64,000 bases of DNA, from NCBI GenBank assembly GCA_019614645.1, contig JABWDB010000005.1:5612001-5676000 (forward strand), read 5' to 3'. This DNA comes from Stratiolaelaps scimitus. Its lineage: Eukaryota; Arthropoda; Arachnida; Mesostigmata; Laelapidae. Shown here piece after piece: positions 1-13,012 of the stretch (position 1 is the first letter of the stretch; the number at the start of each line of letters is the position of its first letter). The notes under the pieces were generated by a model that saw nothing but the letters and a program-made list of their open reading frames with translations, was not told where the DNA came from and searched no databases. A program made the translations under genes and the position numbers.

Positions 1-699
1 CCTCCTCCGCTGTGAGCTTATTCTTGTCCGAGGATGGCCCGGGCTTTGGGCGAATGTGTGTCTACAAGGGCGCACGGCCCTGCGCCGGAGAGGAAGCACC
101 TCTGCTATTATGGCGGCGTTAGACGTACGCACCTGCATGCGTGCGCTCGCTTGCTCGCACGTGCATCCAGTACATTCTACTCTACCACGTTGTTTCATGT
201 GCCCTCCTCAGTGTACCACGCCCATTCCCGTTCGCCTCCAGCTTTTCCAGGATTCAAAAAGACGCCATCTTCGCGTACACCAGGTTCGGACAGCCACGGG
301 CAGAATTCGGATCAAACGAGGGACCCAACGAGTCGTCCCAGATGAAGGAATTTAACTCGCAGCCTGTCTCATGGTCTACCAGGGCCATGCTAGTGTCAAG
401 GCTCCGACATCGCATCAACACATCTGCCAGGTGGCCGGCAACGGCCCGAACGGGCAAGAAGTCAAAGCTTCTCTTTCGTCCTCTATGTGTACAGTATACG
501 CCTTCGGTGACTGCTCAGACAGCGGCAGCAGCACCAGAGAACAGCAGCCGCCCGCGCAGTAGCGCTGGTGGCGTGTCGCATTCATCGTAGCCGCGTCGAA
601 CTCGGCTTCGATGTGTCTGTCTGTGTCTCTTCGGGTGTATGCGGCTGTGCGTGTGTATGTGTAACCCTGCCTTGTTGTGTGCTACTTGTGCTTGCTGAT
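1..699. other. No supported gene
   Basis: Short overlapping frames only. The minus frame 254-457 (ATG) is open but unrecognised. A GTGTGT-rich stretch lies at 615-660. Confidence 0.4.
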
Positions 700-1300
700 C
701 GCTCGCAGCGGTGGCAGGCAGGAGTAGCCGCCGTGGCTTGAGCGAGCCAGCCGGGCTATGGCTGCTGTGAGACGGCGCTCACAGCAGCCACGCGCGGCGG
801 GGCGGAGCCTCCGGCGGCCCTCCGGAGGTCTTTTGTTTTTGAACGACGCCCGGACGAATCAGGCAGGGGCTGCCTCGCTACGTGGGGCTGTCTCGCCGGC
901 TGGCATCTGAGGGCTGCGGCGGGTTGCTCTCAAATGGCGACCGGGCGCCGAGACCGGGGGTGCGCGGAGCGGAGCGGCACCGCTCCGCCACACCACACAC
1001 GACTACTGCACGCTACGAATTGCTGCATGCAGATGCTGAAGCTGCTGCTGCAGCCGCCGCACCCATATGTACACACTCGCAAGCGAGCATGGCGCAGCAG
1101 GGAGGCAAGCGTGCACCGACACGGCATAATGCCGCACCAGCCGCTAGTGCCGCTGCACCACCGTCGTCGCCGCAGCGACCGCCGTCACCGTGGCTGCAGC
1201 AGTAGCAATGCACGAAGGGAACGTCGACCGGCCCACGGTGACTGGGTGAATGGTCGGCTCGGACCTCCAAAGGAACGAGCGGACCACTGAACAAAATCCG
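700..1300. other. GC-rich CTG/CAG block
   Basis: Dense CpG and GCT/GCC triplets. Overlapping frames are open on both strands (882-1205 plus, 1013-1294 minus), all low complexity. Possible promoter or untranslated exon. Confidence 0.4.
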
Positions 1301-3999
1301 AAGTCACAGCATCCTGTGGGCGTGAGCGCGAATGGGTGATGCTGAAGCTGCTGGTAGCCCAGTACGCGCTTCCTGCTGATCGCCACTAGGCAATAGGGGG
1401 TTTCTGCTGGGCGAAGATCTTGTCAGAGCCAGCCACAATGCATGCCAACGATGTTGAGTTTGCGAGTCTCCCAAACAAATAAGCTCTGGGTGGACTAGTT
1501 AACGTTGGCGACGAATACAACGCTCTGCGCTTCAACTTGAGCAAAAATAGAGTAGAATTCGATGAAATACGAATCTCTATTTCTGTTCGGTGGAGGAAGA
1601 GGTGTTGGTGTAATTTTTCGCGCTATGAAAGCAAACTCAATTGTTGAGTACTGTGGGTAAATATTTATAAATATGACCGACACTGTCGAGTTGGTCAGTT
1701 AAATATAGTTCATAGAGTCGTTTCCTGAGAGGGATTAAATAAATCGAAGATAAACCAAGTAGGATCATCTCTCTTCGAGAGACGAACATACCACTAGTCA
1801 TGTGGATGCCAAGGTTACCTATGCGGAACAAGGCAGGATCGGCCAAGTGACGGCCTAATTAAAAAATAGGTAGATATTAGATGCAGATTGAAAGTCGTTT
1901 TGAAATGAAATTTCATGAGTCTATCCTGAAATTGGTTGCCCTATTTCTCTCTCTCAATTCCGATTTTTCTCTCGCTCTATAGAGCACGGTAAGGTTTCTT
2001 GTCGCGTACACTCGAACCAACCTGTCTTTCAGCCAGCCACTCAAGCTTCGTAGGTAAACACCAACAGCTGATACGAATGGTTTAACGGTCAGAGGCTTAA
2101 CCTATTAGCTCGTTATCTCAGCCTTCCTGCTCACTCGCCCTGTGCCTCTCTTCTCCGTCCGGGTAAGCGGGTTTCTTCCTTTGCGACAGCCTCACACCAC
2201 CCGGTACTGTAAGTCCAAGGCTTTCGGCCACTTTCTTCGATATCCCTGCTTGAAATAGTTGAATCACCCAAACAGCCACCCACCCACCCAGTCGGCCGGC
2301 CGGCCGCCCGGCCGAACAGCCTGCCCCGGCCCGACCCAATCCGGCGAGTCTCACTGGTACTAAATATCATATTATATATACGCTGCGCGAAGCTTCTCCG
2401 CGCGAGCAAGCCCGGGTCTCCAGCGGATGGCTAAGTAACGAAAACCTGTTGCCAGCAAACCTGTGCATTTGCGGGCCCCGTTCATTCGGTTCGCCGTTCG
2501 TTCGCTGATGCCCGAAATGGCTTCCGTTATTTTTTTCCTTCTGGCCATAGCTTTGCTGGGCTGTGCTACAGAACAGCAATGCGGGTCTATTTCAACGATT
2601 TTTGTGTGCACATAAATATGAGTTGTGACTAACACTCGATCGCTAGCTGAGCCGTAGTTGTGTTGTGTCGTGCAGCTGATGGAGATAGTGATGGCGGAGG
2701 TAGTGGTCGTCGTTGCCGTAAGGCTCTCCCGATGCAGGGCGGCACCCGGCCGAGAGCGCACGAGACCCTGACAAGAAAGTGGCGGCCTGGCGACGCTGTG
2801 CGCCGATCCTGTGCGCGTCCGAGTGTCTACAGTGACTGGAAGTCGTTGCCGCCGCCGCCGCCCCCCGGTCGCGCACAGGCCGCACGAGGCCGAAAACTCG
2901 TGGGGGGACCCGACGACAGTCTGGGGAGACTTCGACACATGTGCAGTGACGACACGACTACTAGAATGGTCATTTCGGTAGGCATTAAAGAACTGTTGGC
3001 CGATCGAGCACTGTCGACCGCTCTACGGCATTGGTACTCAGCGGACGCGTATTGTGCGGGCCAGTTTGTGGAGGTGCTACAGTAGGCGTAAGGGAAATAT
3101 GGGCGCTGCTGCACCTCAAAGCTATCATCATGAGGAAGCAATATGGCTGAGGTGAAGACTAATCGAGAGACGAATGGAGATCGCCCCTTGAACGGTACGC
3201 GATGGTGTATCTTGGTGTATATGTGCACCACAGTAGGAGAATGCTCCCCGCTGGCGGTCCGCGTAGGCGCAATTGCCAGACAACGAATGACCTCAGAACA
3301 GTCATAGCCGTTATCCTTAAATGTTTACCCCCAATAAGCTGTCGTAGGACCAAACTGGACGTAGGATCAGCTCTCACGACAATACCGTTTCGCATTGAAT
3401 CTTCGATGAGATAAATCTTCATCGAAGGCTAATTCTTCTTTTCGCTACTTAAATTCCAGACCATATTTACGTGTTGCTTGTTTAAGCTTTCCCTGTTCGT
3501 TAGTTCTATCTCGATCTGTTATCGCTGTCGTCCACGATCAGCGTTGATCCCTTTCGGTGTTAGATCTATTCCTCTGTATAGAATGGCATTACGCTAAGTC
3601 GTCTTTACCTTTAGCCGCGTCACTATCTGGCATTCCATAATATCGCACGGCATTAACCATCACAACAGCCGTTATTAGCCTGTTAAGAAATCTAAGTGGA
3701 AGCTGAAACGCCACTACGGCAGCTCCGTTCTCCACCATGGGTTTACTATTATATGTGGGCGGTGGGTCCGTGCGTCTCGAAGAGTTGGGGTCTGTGTATG
3801 TGCTGTGGGTAACCTTAGTCAGCAGCAGCAGCAGCCCGCTTAGATACATACTTATGTCCGCTAAAAAAGACGTCTGATCTGAGCAGACACTCTAAAATTT
3901 GGGGATATCCCGACGGCTATGTGCGGGCCGGCTACACACGTGCTTCCTCCTACACAGGCACACAGAGTAGTCTCAGGCGGTATGTCCGTCTGTCGCGTG
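1301..3999. other. Spacer without supported genes
   Basis: AT-richer DNA apart from a GC-rich patch near 2290-2345 that contains repeated CGGC units. The plus frame at 2660-3085 and the minus frames opposite it look random. Confidence 0.4.
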
Positions 4000-4780
4000 C
4001 TACCGCTGCTGCTGCTGCTGCTGCTGCTGCTGTAAGCTTCTGGGCCCTATGATAGAAGCAACGATCGGGGTTCTCCCCAACGGAGACTTGCAGCGCACCC
4101 TACCGATCCACGACCATTATTACTACCACCGTTACTACAACTACAACCACCACCACCACCACACTGATGCTGCGAGTCCCACCACAGACACAGCAGTAGT
4201 GGCGGTGGCGGCGGCGGCAGCGGCACCAGCACCACCACATAGCGTCAAAAGGCAACGGCGGCAGCGGTCGTCGACCATGGACACACGACGTCCATGGACT
4301 CCACCACAACGAACACGACGTCGCCGCAACGGCCGCCGCGGTGGGCCATCGCGGGGCTGGTGGATGTTTGGGGGCGCTCCAGGGCCGCCAGGATCCTCTA
4401 ACGCAGCACAGAGAAGCCGACGCGGCCACCGCAGCCCGGGAGTCGCGGCGGCCGCGGCGGCGGCCGCGGCGGCGGCAGCAGCAGCAGCACTCGGTAGAAG
4501 CAAAAAATTAACACAATTTTTATTAGCATCGGCGGCAGCGCCCAGCAGCAGGAGCCCAGCCATCGCAGCCCCCAGCCACTGTAGGAGGGGGGAGCGGGGG
4601 TGAATAGACCCGCTACGTTAGAGAAGAGGCAAGGGCAATGCTACGGCGAAAGGCATACGCCAATGCTATAAGGATTTGTCGCTATAGGGCGTTCGGGGGT
4701 GCTGCTGGGGAATGGGCGCCGCCGGCGGTTGTCTCTTGTCGGCGGTCGGCTGTGGCGCCGGGACGGGAAGAGGGTATCGT
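4000..4780. other. GC-rich block with CAC/GCG/GCA triplet runs
   Basis: A plus frame (4049-4603, His/Tyr- and Ala-rich) and minus frames are open together, so none can be chosen. Ala runs arise from (GCG)n and (GCA)n at 4442-4490. Possible regulatory or 5' region. Confidence 0.4.
4004..4033. repeat. (GCT)n trinucleotide repeat
   Basis: About 10 GCT units at the left edge of a GC-rich block. Confidence 0.9.
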
Positions 4781-6251
4781 TGGATAAAAATTGATAATAT
4801 TTATCTCTTATGTAGCAAGGAACGGGCTATGGCGGGCTATTCGACTATGCTGGCCTCCGCCCGCAACAAACTCGCTACACAACGGAAGCCGGCAAGGTGT
4901 TGACCGGCTTTTTCAGACGGGATTGGAGTACGCGCCGGCGGGGACGGGCAAACTGGATGGTGGTCTGAGGGGATTGCGCAGGTTCAGAAGGACGGCAAAG
5001 CCAATGGCGGACGTATATTGGTCAGCAGGGCCAATGGACGGACGGAGACGAGGACGATTCAAGGCTGCGCTATTTACACAAGTGTACGTAGCTATGGCCT
5101 GGGCTGGTTACACGCGCATGAGGTTGAACCCCCCCCCCCCACTTGGTTTATGGTCGCGGACGTAGCAGCCAATATAAGTACTATAGTCATTCGATGCTGT
5201 CAGCCGACGACAGAGCGGAAGCCAGTGAGCATACGTAAAGTCCATAGACACATCGTCGATCGCTTTAGCTGAATGTCGCTAGTGAGATGAACAATCAGTA
5301 ACTTTGAAGAGCTGTCTCTGGCCTCCACCAAATGATACGACGACATTTATTGTTAGATTTGATTTGCCTTCTACTGTTCATGGCATTCGTTTCGCTCCAA
5401 AGACTAATGCTTATGTTATTATTGCAATAATGAACCAGTAAAAGAAGGAATCATTTCATTCGTTCAGTGCGATACTAATGAGCACAACCTTAGTATGAAT
5501 TTATAAACTGTTTCTTTAAAAACTGGGCCGAACCAATGTCGCAGGAACTCGGCGCTGCCTCTGGAGCTATCGTCTGACCAAACGGATCGATTTTTCGTGA
5601 TGCAAATGAAAACTAGCTGTCCGTCTTTTCGGGCCAGTTCCATGCTTGGTCCTGTTTCCGACCACCAAAAACAGCGCGATTCAAATCGTTACACTTTATA
5701 GAACTCTAACCCCTCCACCTCCCCAACGAATAGGACTCGTACAATAGTCGTCGTATGGCGAATTCTACTTTTCGCTTCAGGCTGTTTTGCCATCGTCACG
5801 CGAATGAGAGCGAAGGTCGCAAAATCGTCAGTAATTAATTCATTCAAAGATGGGTTTGTTTTATATCTAGCTTATTGACACGTGGATGTCTTCGTTCGAA
5901 TATAGAACATCGCCTATCAAAGACGAGCCCTTTTTTTGCATGCGCGTATCTATTACACCAAATAGATACCAGGAAGGAACCGACGCTTGATAGAATATCG
6001 CCCGAGGACTGGTACCGCCTCTTTCTTTCACTGACCAATGTCAATTGCGTTCCCCGAACTGCTCGCGGATCTTATTCGTCATTCTGTCGCCGTTGCACGA
6101 TCTACAACGTAACCAATGCCTCGCTATTGTCACCGATACTAAGGTCATACTATGGTATGATCTATTTTTCAATAGGTGGCAGAGCTTACAGCAGCGTTTG
6201 CTCGTCTGAATGCCGGTCTATTCACTCAGTGGTCGATGTATTTAGAATTTG

Positions 6252-6280
6252 GCAGCAGCAGCAGCAACAGCAGCAACAGC
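6252..6280. repeat. (CAG/CAA)n repeat
   Basis: Encodes nine Gln in the plus-strand frame 5875-6288. That frame has no recognised domain. Confidence 0.85.
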
Positions 6281-6821
6281 CATCATAGATCGCCTCATCA
6301 CTTTCATGGTCCGGGTCCGTCTCAACTCGGCTGGTCAGTCAGTGTGATCTGATCGACCTTCGCTGAACGGGCCTCACGAGAACTTCAGACGAACACGTAA
6401 AGGGACGAGCGGGTATCACACGTCGTTGAACAAAGCGCTAACAAGCAAGCAAGCTAGTAAACGGGGTGCCGCACGTACGACTCTCACCGAACAGGCCGAT
6501 GACTGGACCACAGGGCTGTTGCTTCTTCAGCGCATCGCATCGCGTCTGGGAGAGATGTGTACTTTTTGGAGATAAGAGAACCTGCATCGGAAACAACAAG
6601 ATCAGACGTTTGGACGCATACAATGGTCCATGTTGTACAATACCATCTCATGTGCATATGCCTGTTCGCAGTCTAGTTCTTGAAGCTTTCGATTGTCGCT
6701 CGTCGTTGTCTGAGCGTTTCAGTGTTTACTGTCTACCGTTCACCGATCAATCGCCGGTTACGGGAAATGTGCCCAATGTGATGGTCATAACCAATCTCAA
6801 GTGACAGTGGCTTTAATCAGT

Positions 6822-6823
<2 letters not shown>

Positions 6824-6882
<59 letters not shown>
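6824..6882. repeat. (TA)n microsatellite, about 29 units
   Basis: Uninterrupted TA run, the longest perfect dinucleotide tract in the window. Confidence 0.95.
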
Positions 6883-6884
<2 letters not shown>

Positions 6885-7867
6885 CGAATCGAATGCTGGT
6901 CCTCTATGACGCAACGACACGTAGCAGTCACTCTGCGGCTGTTAGTAATCACAAGATGCCGACCCGAACAGAGCCTACCCAAAATCAATGCCGGCCGCCC
7001 GTCAGTCGACCGATCGAATAGACGAGGCGCACAGCGACAATATCCTCGGACAATTCTGTACCGTCATAAAGTGCAGAAACAATTGGAAGTTCGCGTAAAA
7101 GCTTTTGTCATCAAAAAATGTTGAGCCTCAATGAACAGTGACAGGGGGCATCCACCAACGAGGCGCAGTCAATTGCATGCTCATCGCAACACTAATGGGG
7201 GCGCGTTCTCGAGTGTGTTATTCCCATATAGATATAATTCCTGGGCAAGGAATGAAATTACAATAAAAATGTAACCTATTGTTAAATGTATAATACTTCA
7301 CTGTTGCAACCATAACGCGAATGCTTGCATTGTGTGGCACTTTGCACGACAGCTGGCGTAACGTCAACTGAAGCCTGTTGATGTAATCGACGCTTAACTA
7401 TGATGAACGCAACATACGGACGTTTATGGTAATGTTGATTCGAGTCGAAATGATTTGTTATAGTGAAAAGGGGGGATATTCCTCCGGATCGTCCCTACCT
7501 AAGTATCTTTCGCCATGCACGTTTCGCGGGTTCAGTCGAAGTCGCCGGGACGTCGATTGTTACTTGGCAGTCACGTGTGAAGAGTACTTCAAGGTGAAAG
7601 CAGGAATATGGTCTTGACTCGAGAGATGCGTCGTTGATTCGATCATGGGTCTCATGGGTTTCACAGAGACGCGCACGATGATCAGCATGCACTATGGAAC
7701 GTCGCAAAATTCAATTGCCAATGGTTCGTAGTTTCTCCCACTCTCTCCCGCTTGGCACCAAATCGTTTACTTTACTCTACGAATGTGAGCGTTTACTGTG
7801 GCGGTCACGGTGTCCTCATGCATTAGCATGGCAATGTTCGCCTCGAACGTATCTAGTGTCTCAGGTC

Positions 7868-8105
7868 CAATGGATGGTCCGGCGGTGAGCGTCTTGGACT
7901 GCTGCATCGGAGGGACGTGTGTGTTGGGTTCGAATCCTGTCGGACGCGGAGAATCTTTGGAGTTCTTTATCATCATCTTTCTTTATCTGAAGATTCTTGC
8001 CAGGTACGAGTAAGGAAGAGAAAAAGCAAAGGTGGCTTCGACAGGTCCTCATAGTAATACCTAAAAGGTTAAAAGCTTAGGCCTGTCAGATAGGGGTCAG
8101 AACAG
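7868..8105 (+). mobile_element. SINE family B, longest copy with tRNA-like head
   Basis: The head has an A-box-like TGGTCCGGCGG (7875-7885), a Ser-tRNA-like anticodon arm (TTGGACTGCTGC) and a perfect B box GGTTCGAATCC (7927-7937). The acceptor stem does not pair, so it is not a functional tRNA. The tail (8031-8095) contains CAGGTCCTCATAGTAATACC and CAGATAGGGG, which recur at 43.0 kb. That head and tail belong to one element is inferred from adjacency. Confidence 0.5.
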
Positions 8106-8389
8106 CTGGACGGATGCATCTCGTATGCCAATGGGTAGTTAATTTTCAACGAGTTTCTTCAGCCCCTAGTGCTTTGTCTATGATTCGTCTTCTTTAACTT
8201 GTTGACGCTGTTATTGGATTTATCGAGGGCTTGTGGGACAGAAGATGATACCTCTCTTCTTCGAGATTCAGGAAAATAACAACGAGCTACGAACGAAAAC
8301 CCAAACTCCTCAGGCTGAGTTTTTCGTTGCTTTACTTTACTCGACGGAGCTGTGCTCAGTGTCGCTAGCGACAGGCCCCCTCGTACCTC

Positions 8390-9480
8390 TCCTTGTAATG
8401 GGTATGGCTGGCCTCGGCCTGCGGGCCTGTTTAGGTGCCGGCACTGAACGAGCCGGGCAACGAGCTGGCAGAGCTGCGGCCCCGACTAACGGCGACGCCG
8501 CCGCCGCCACCTCCGCCCAGAGAGCGAGCAAACGAACTCGCCAGCGAAAGAAACCCTCCGCGCGTTGGCGGAACCCAGCCAGCCAGACAGACAGACCGTC
8601 AGACTGACAGAGGGCCACCCCGGGGGCGGGCCCGGCGCCCTCGCGCCTCTCCCTCGGCCAACCAGCGGCCACGACCGGAACCACCCGTGGCTCAGCAGCA
8701 GCTGCGGCCGCCACCGCCACAAGCACGGTGCCAGACCGTAAGTGCTAGTCGTTGCCGGCGTTGTCGTCGTCCTGGACGACGTCCTGGCCCGTCGGCTTGA
8801 GCGCTCAGCTCTGGGCTGTGTTGCGATGGCCTCGCTCGTTCGCTCGCTACCGTCATCTCGACATCTAGCCCGGCCGCCTTCCTCACTTCCAACCGGGGCC
8901 CCCTAGCGCAAACATTTTTATGGCTAATGCTGGTGCTGCTGCTGCAGCAGCTACCGCTACCGCCACCATCGCCGACCGTACCTCCGTACTAGTGCCACAG
9001 CGATGGGCTTCTAGTCTGCAGCTACTGCTCATCTCCTCTCATCTTCGCTCTGCCCTGGCGGCAGAGCATGCGGGGCAGTCTCTGCAGGACAGCCGAGCCG
9101 GGTAAAGCTTGCTGGCCGTTGACAGAGACCAGCCGAGAGGAGCTTCGTTCGCGGCCGGCGGCTAGAAACGCCTTTTGGATAACCCCGGACGGCAGGCCGA
9201 CGGACCGCGCCGAGATTCGGGCAAAAGAAAAGCCGAGAAGGGGAGATCGGCGACTGGGCGGTAGACCACTACGAGGCAATAGCACTACCCATGGACCCAA
9301 CGGTGGGAACGGCACAATTGCTCTTCTGAGTGTATAGCGATACGCGGCGGCGGCATCGGCAGTGGTGATGGCTGTGGACCCGACGAGGGACGGTAGCCAA
9401 AGAGGGAAGGCTCTCCGGCCACGCATCCAGGTCTAGCTTGGCCTGGTGCTAAGGCGGAGAGATTGACGACGAACGGGCTA
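8390..9480. other. GC-rich block, probable CpG-dense promoter or first-exon region
   Basis: High CpG with GCC/GCT runs and a good donor at 8738. Frames on both strands are Pro/Arg/Ala-rich without recognised domains. Confidence 0.4.
8435..8737 (+). other. GC-rich segment ending at a GTAAGTGC donor, possible first exon
   Basis: GTAAGTGC at 8738 is a good 5' splice site. The preceding 300 bases are GC-rich with GCC/CGC runs, and the encoded frame is low-complexity (Pro, Arg, Gln). A non-coding first exon of a plus-strand gene downstream would fit, but no downstream exon was recognised. Confidence 0.2.
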
Positions 9481-12400
9481 CCGATGCCCGAACGTGTAGA
9501 GAACGCCGGGAAAGAAGCCTCTGTGAGAACAGCGCTCTTTTACTCAGCGTTAGCAGAGCGTTGAACAGACGAACAGCTAAACGTTGGTAACCGCGTGACG
9601 ACTAAAGGGCACTGCCGACTCTCTAGTGTTCGGGCTATGCCCTGCGTTCGATCCGGACTGCTCTGGAGTGTTCGAAAGCACTCGATTGCAAGGCTCCTCA
9701 AGCCGGGGCCTGCTAGCAGCTCTGGGAGAGGGACCACAATGTTGCATTGCCGCCAGGGGCGCCTCGCTGCCTCTACCAGCCGCTTTGACGACCAATTTCG
9801 CTGTGTGTGTGTGTGTGAGTCGAGGGTTTTCACCGTGCAAGTATAAGAGGAAAGGGAATCCCGGGAAAGAAAGAGAGGGAAAGGACCTGGAGGGTATCGG
9901 ATTGAGGTCTCCTTGGGACATTCGGTCGAAAGCGGGGAGGAGGCTTGGGAGAAGGACTCGATGCACGCACCATTTCGTTCGCAGGATTGAGTCGCATAGC
10001 ACTCGAAAGGAAGATACTCGGGGCCTTGGCTCATGCTGTTGCATCGGCAGGAAAACGCAGGGAAAACTCGTGAGCTAATGACATGACACGGGGGAACTCA
10101 ATGGTCAATAAATACAGCGGTATATGGAAGGGATTTCGGAGCATGTTTTTGTGAACTACCTATTGTGCGTATTGCGCTTCAAGGGCTAGTCAATAAGGTG
10201 CGGGAACATTGTATGACAAAGTAAATAAGCCAGGTATGTAGGCTTCACTTTGATCAAGAACGACAGCTACTTAGTGGTAATGCGCAGAATAATAAAATTA
10301 GCAGCACCACCGTTAAATAGTCGAGCTGTGAAATATTAACGACAAGGGGAGAACAACGAGAAATAGCCAAACTTTCAATGTTCATATAATAGAGTAACTT
10401 CTAGGACATTCTGGAGGAGATCGACCCTTTGTCGAATAAATTGATTGGCTGACTGATTGATGGGTCAACGATACGTCAGACTATATATATATATAAATAT
10501 AAACTAGCTCACCTACTTAAGACGATTTAAAATAGCAGTTTCATCGAGTGATATAGGTTGCCGGGTCGCCATGGTATTAATAAGAAGCGACAAGACAAGC
10601 GGTCTCTGCGCGTCTACGGGCTCGTACCATACTTCTGGAAGGTCGACTGCGCCGATTACCTTCCCCAATTTCGCTTGCTGTTAACCAGTTCAGACTTTCG
10701 ACGGCTTCGTATGGCGCCCACTGCTGCTATGACACTGAATCCGGATTCTACCGTATTGGGCTTTCACACACGGTGTTAACACGGATAATTACTGTTGACA
10801 TTGAATGATTTGGATGGGAAATATTGTCGGGTGTTCCCCCCGACAACGTCTTCCGATGTCTTCATGAACTCCCGATCGGGTTTATTAAAGCCAAAAGAAC
10901 AAACCATCGTATGAGATAGGTTTGAGAGGACGGGCGCGGCGGGGGTACAACGACACGCGACAGGGCCGCAAAGGAACGAATAGGTCGAGGGCAGCTGCAG
11001 AGCAGCCGACAGCAGATAACGCTGAGGACTTTTCCATAGCATCCGTTCACTTGATGCGGTACGCGCACTCGATCCGGCGCCCTTGATCTATTGACATAAG
11101 AACAGTTTCCCGAGTGGCTGGAGCCGAGACGCCGTCCCTGAAATGATGACCCCGCGGACGTGAGGTCTTCTTGCAGTAGGTAGCAGCTCGACGGCTGCAT
11201 TCGATATAGCGGTGCCAGCAACATCAACAGAGGTGATCTTCGAGGACGGCCAACTGTTTGCGCTCTTGTAAAAGGGGTCTCGCAGACGAACATCTGACAA
11301 AATACTTCGGCATCGGATAGTACTCGTAGTGTCAACTTCGAAGCAATGTTTGAACAACAAGTGAGGTCAGAATGAAGCTTGTATGCGATTGTGCGCATGA
11401 CCTATCTATGCCTAAACATGTATTTGACCTTTTCGTCTAGAGCGTTTTTTTTATATATTTCTCACAAATTAAAAGGTTTTCGCCTTCCGAGGAACTTGAA
11501 ATCCATAGGTTCTACTCGTCAGTATGCTGCCAATGCAGCCGCAGGCTTCAGGCTGCTCGACAGCGTTGCGAGTTACAGACAGTTGGGGGGGCGGTACGGA
11601 ACGTGAGGTGGGCATTTGTTACGCCATGAAAACCGCTTCAGAGCAAAATGTACATTTATGACAACATTATTAGAGCTTCTATTTGCTCAAATGTTAAATG
11701 TAACACTAAGTGATCGAGAGTGAGAACACCGTCTTCGCGAAGAAAAGACATTATTATTGCAGAAGGTCCTAATTTTGGAAGCACCCGCGCATTGTCCAGC
11801 AAAACGTTTAAGGTCTATCCCGGTTTCGAATGCGAAACACAAAATGAAGGCCCTTCTCATGGTTCAGCTGCAGCTTCGAACCATTGTGCCACCAGCGGTA
11901 GCCACACACTAACAACGTCAACAGCAGCAATAACAGCAACAGGCGTAAGCACACGGTGGAAGACATCCGGATAGTGGCCGAGCGCAGAACACCGAATCAT
12001 CTGAATTGAAGAAAGTGCTACTATTAAAATAAGGCACCACTACAACTATTCAATCGCGAGTCGAGAGAGGCCCATTGTAAAAACTGTCTGACGTGGAAAC
12101 CATCACGACAAACAGCAGTCGCGACAGCAGCAGCAGCAGCAGCAGCAACAACAAGAGCAACAACAACCATTATCATTTTCGCGTTTGCTGTGTCTGGCTA
12201 TCCGCGGCTATCTGCCCATCCGCATGCTGACTTTACCCGCGCAATGGCGCCGTGGCCAGCGTCCCCAGCATCACTGGCTACCGTGGTCGACTTAAATACG
12301 CCCTGAGAACAAGCACTACGGTGAAACTTCGAAGCTAGACAGCTGAAGATAGCTCACGTTTGCTATTCTGTATAATAGCAGCTACCTATGTGACACCAGC

Positions 12401-12510
12401 TCTTCTTGACCTAACCCAAAAAAAAATGGCGACAAAAACTCCGATGTTCACTGTTCACTCTCTCTCTCTCACCGAGATGGGCACCGAGAAGACGACACCA
12501 AGGGAAATCA
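9481..12510. other. Spacer without supported genes
   Basis: Includes a (GT)n run near 9801-9820 and a short (AT)n at 10482. Minus frames at 9540-10044 and 10862-11398 overlap in different phases without domains. Confidence 0.35.
12127..12175. repeat. (CAG)n/(CAA)n repeat
   Basis: About seven CAG units then CAA/GAG-type triplets. Confidence 0.85.
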
Positions 12511-12511
12511 C

Positions 12512-13012
12512 TCACACAGGGCCTGAATTCGTAGGGCCTGCTTGAGTGACCACGATTGAGGCAGGCGACAACACCTTCTCTATGTTGTACCATAATAGCC
12601 CAGTGTCCGTTTCGCTCTCAGAGAAGCGCACGCTCTCGCAAAGCTTTCGATCGGCTTTTTGCATCGTGACTACCCTGTACGGTTCCCGGTTGGTGTCCCG
12701 GTAGCCGGCCGACGGCCATCGATCCGCTCTATAGTACTCGACGTGTCTCTGTATCTTCAACGTCACTAAAGTCGCTGCTGCTGCTGCTGCTGCTGATGGT
12801 GTCGGCGTCGTCGTCGTCGTAGCCGCCGGCTCAGTTGTTCCTGTTGATTTCGGCGACGACTCGAGGTTATCTCGACCGCTGGCGCGGCTCGCTACTGCGG
12901 GCTGTATTTCCGTCAACTGACTCCTTGGCCGAGTGAATGAGCAACGCTGACCGGCGATACACACGTCATATTGACCAACGTATAAAAAAAATGGAGCTAC
13001 TACATTTAACAA
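12512..13012 (-). other. Minus-strand open frame with Thr and Ala runs
   Basis: A 166-codon frame without an ATG at its 5' end. It contains a Thr/Pro run and an Ala run from GTC and TGC repeats, then a protein-like tail (IQRHVEYYRADRWPSAGYRD and ESETDTGLLWYNIEKVLSPA). An acceptor-like GGTCAG lies near 12943 on the minus strand. Possibly an internal exon; no family was recognised. Confidence 0.2.

Larger units (their letters stand above)
4781..7866. other. Spacer without supported genes
   Basis: Contains a run of 12 C at 5129-5140 and the (TA)n tract at 6824. The 137-codon frame at 5875-6288 ends in a Gln run but has no recognised domain or promoter. Confidence 0.4.

Noticed and set aside
4049..4603. 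A His/Ala-rich 184-codon plus-strand protein
   Set aside because: It is driven by CAC, GCG and GCA repeats, and minus-strand frames are equally open. No domain or conserved signal is visible.
6824..6882. Tyr-Ile repeat proteins on both strands
   Set aside because: They are translations of the (TA)n microsatellite.
7868..7948. A tRNA gene (Ser-like, anticodon GCT)
   Set aside because: A and B boxes are present, but the acceptor and anticodon stems do not pair properly and the long variable arm of tRNA-Ser is missing. A SINE head fits better.
9540..10078. Overlapping 150-165-codon frames on both strands
   Set aside because: Three frames are open over the same DNA, with no domain, splice support or poly(A) signal.
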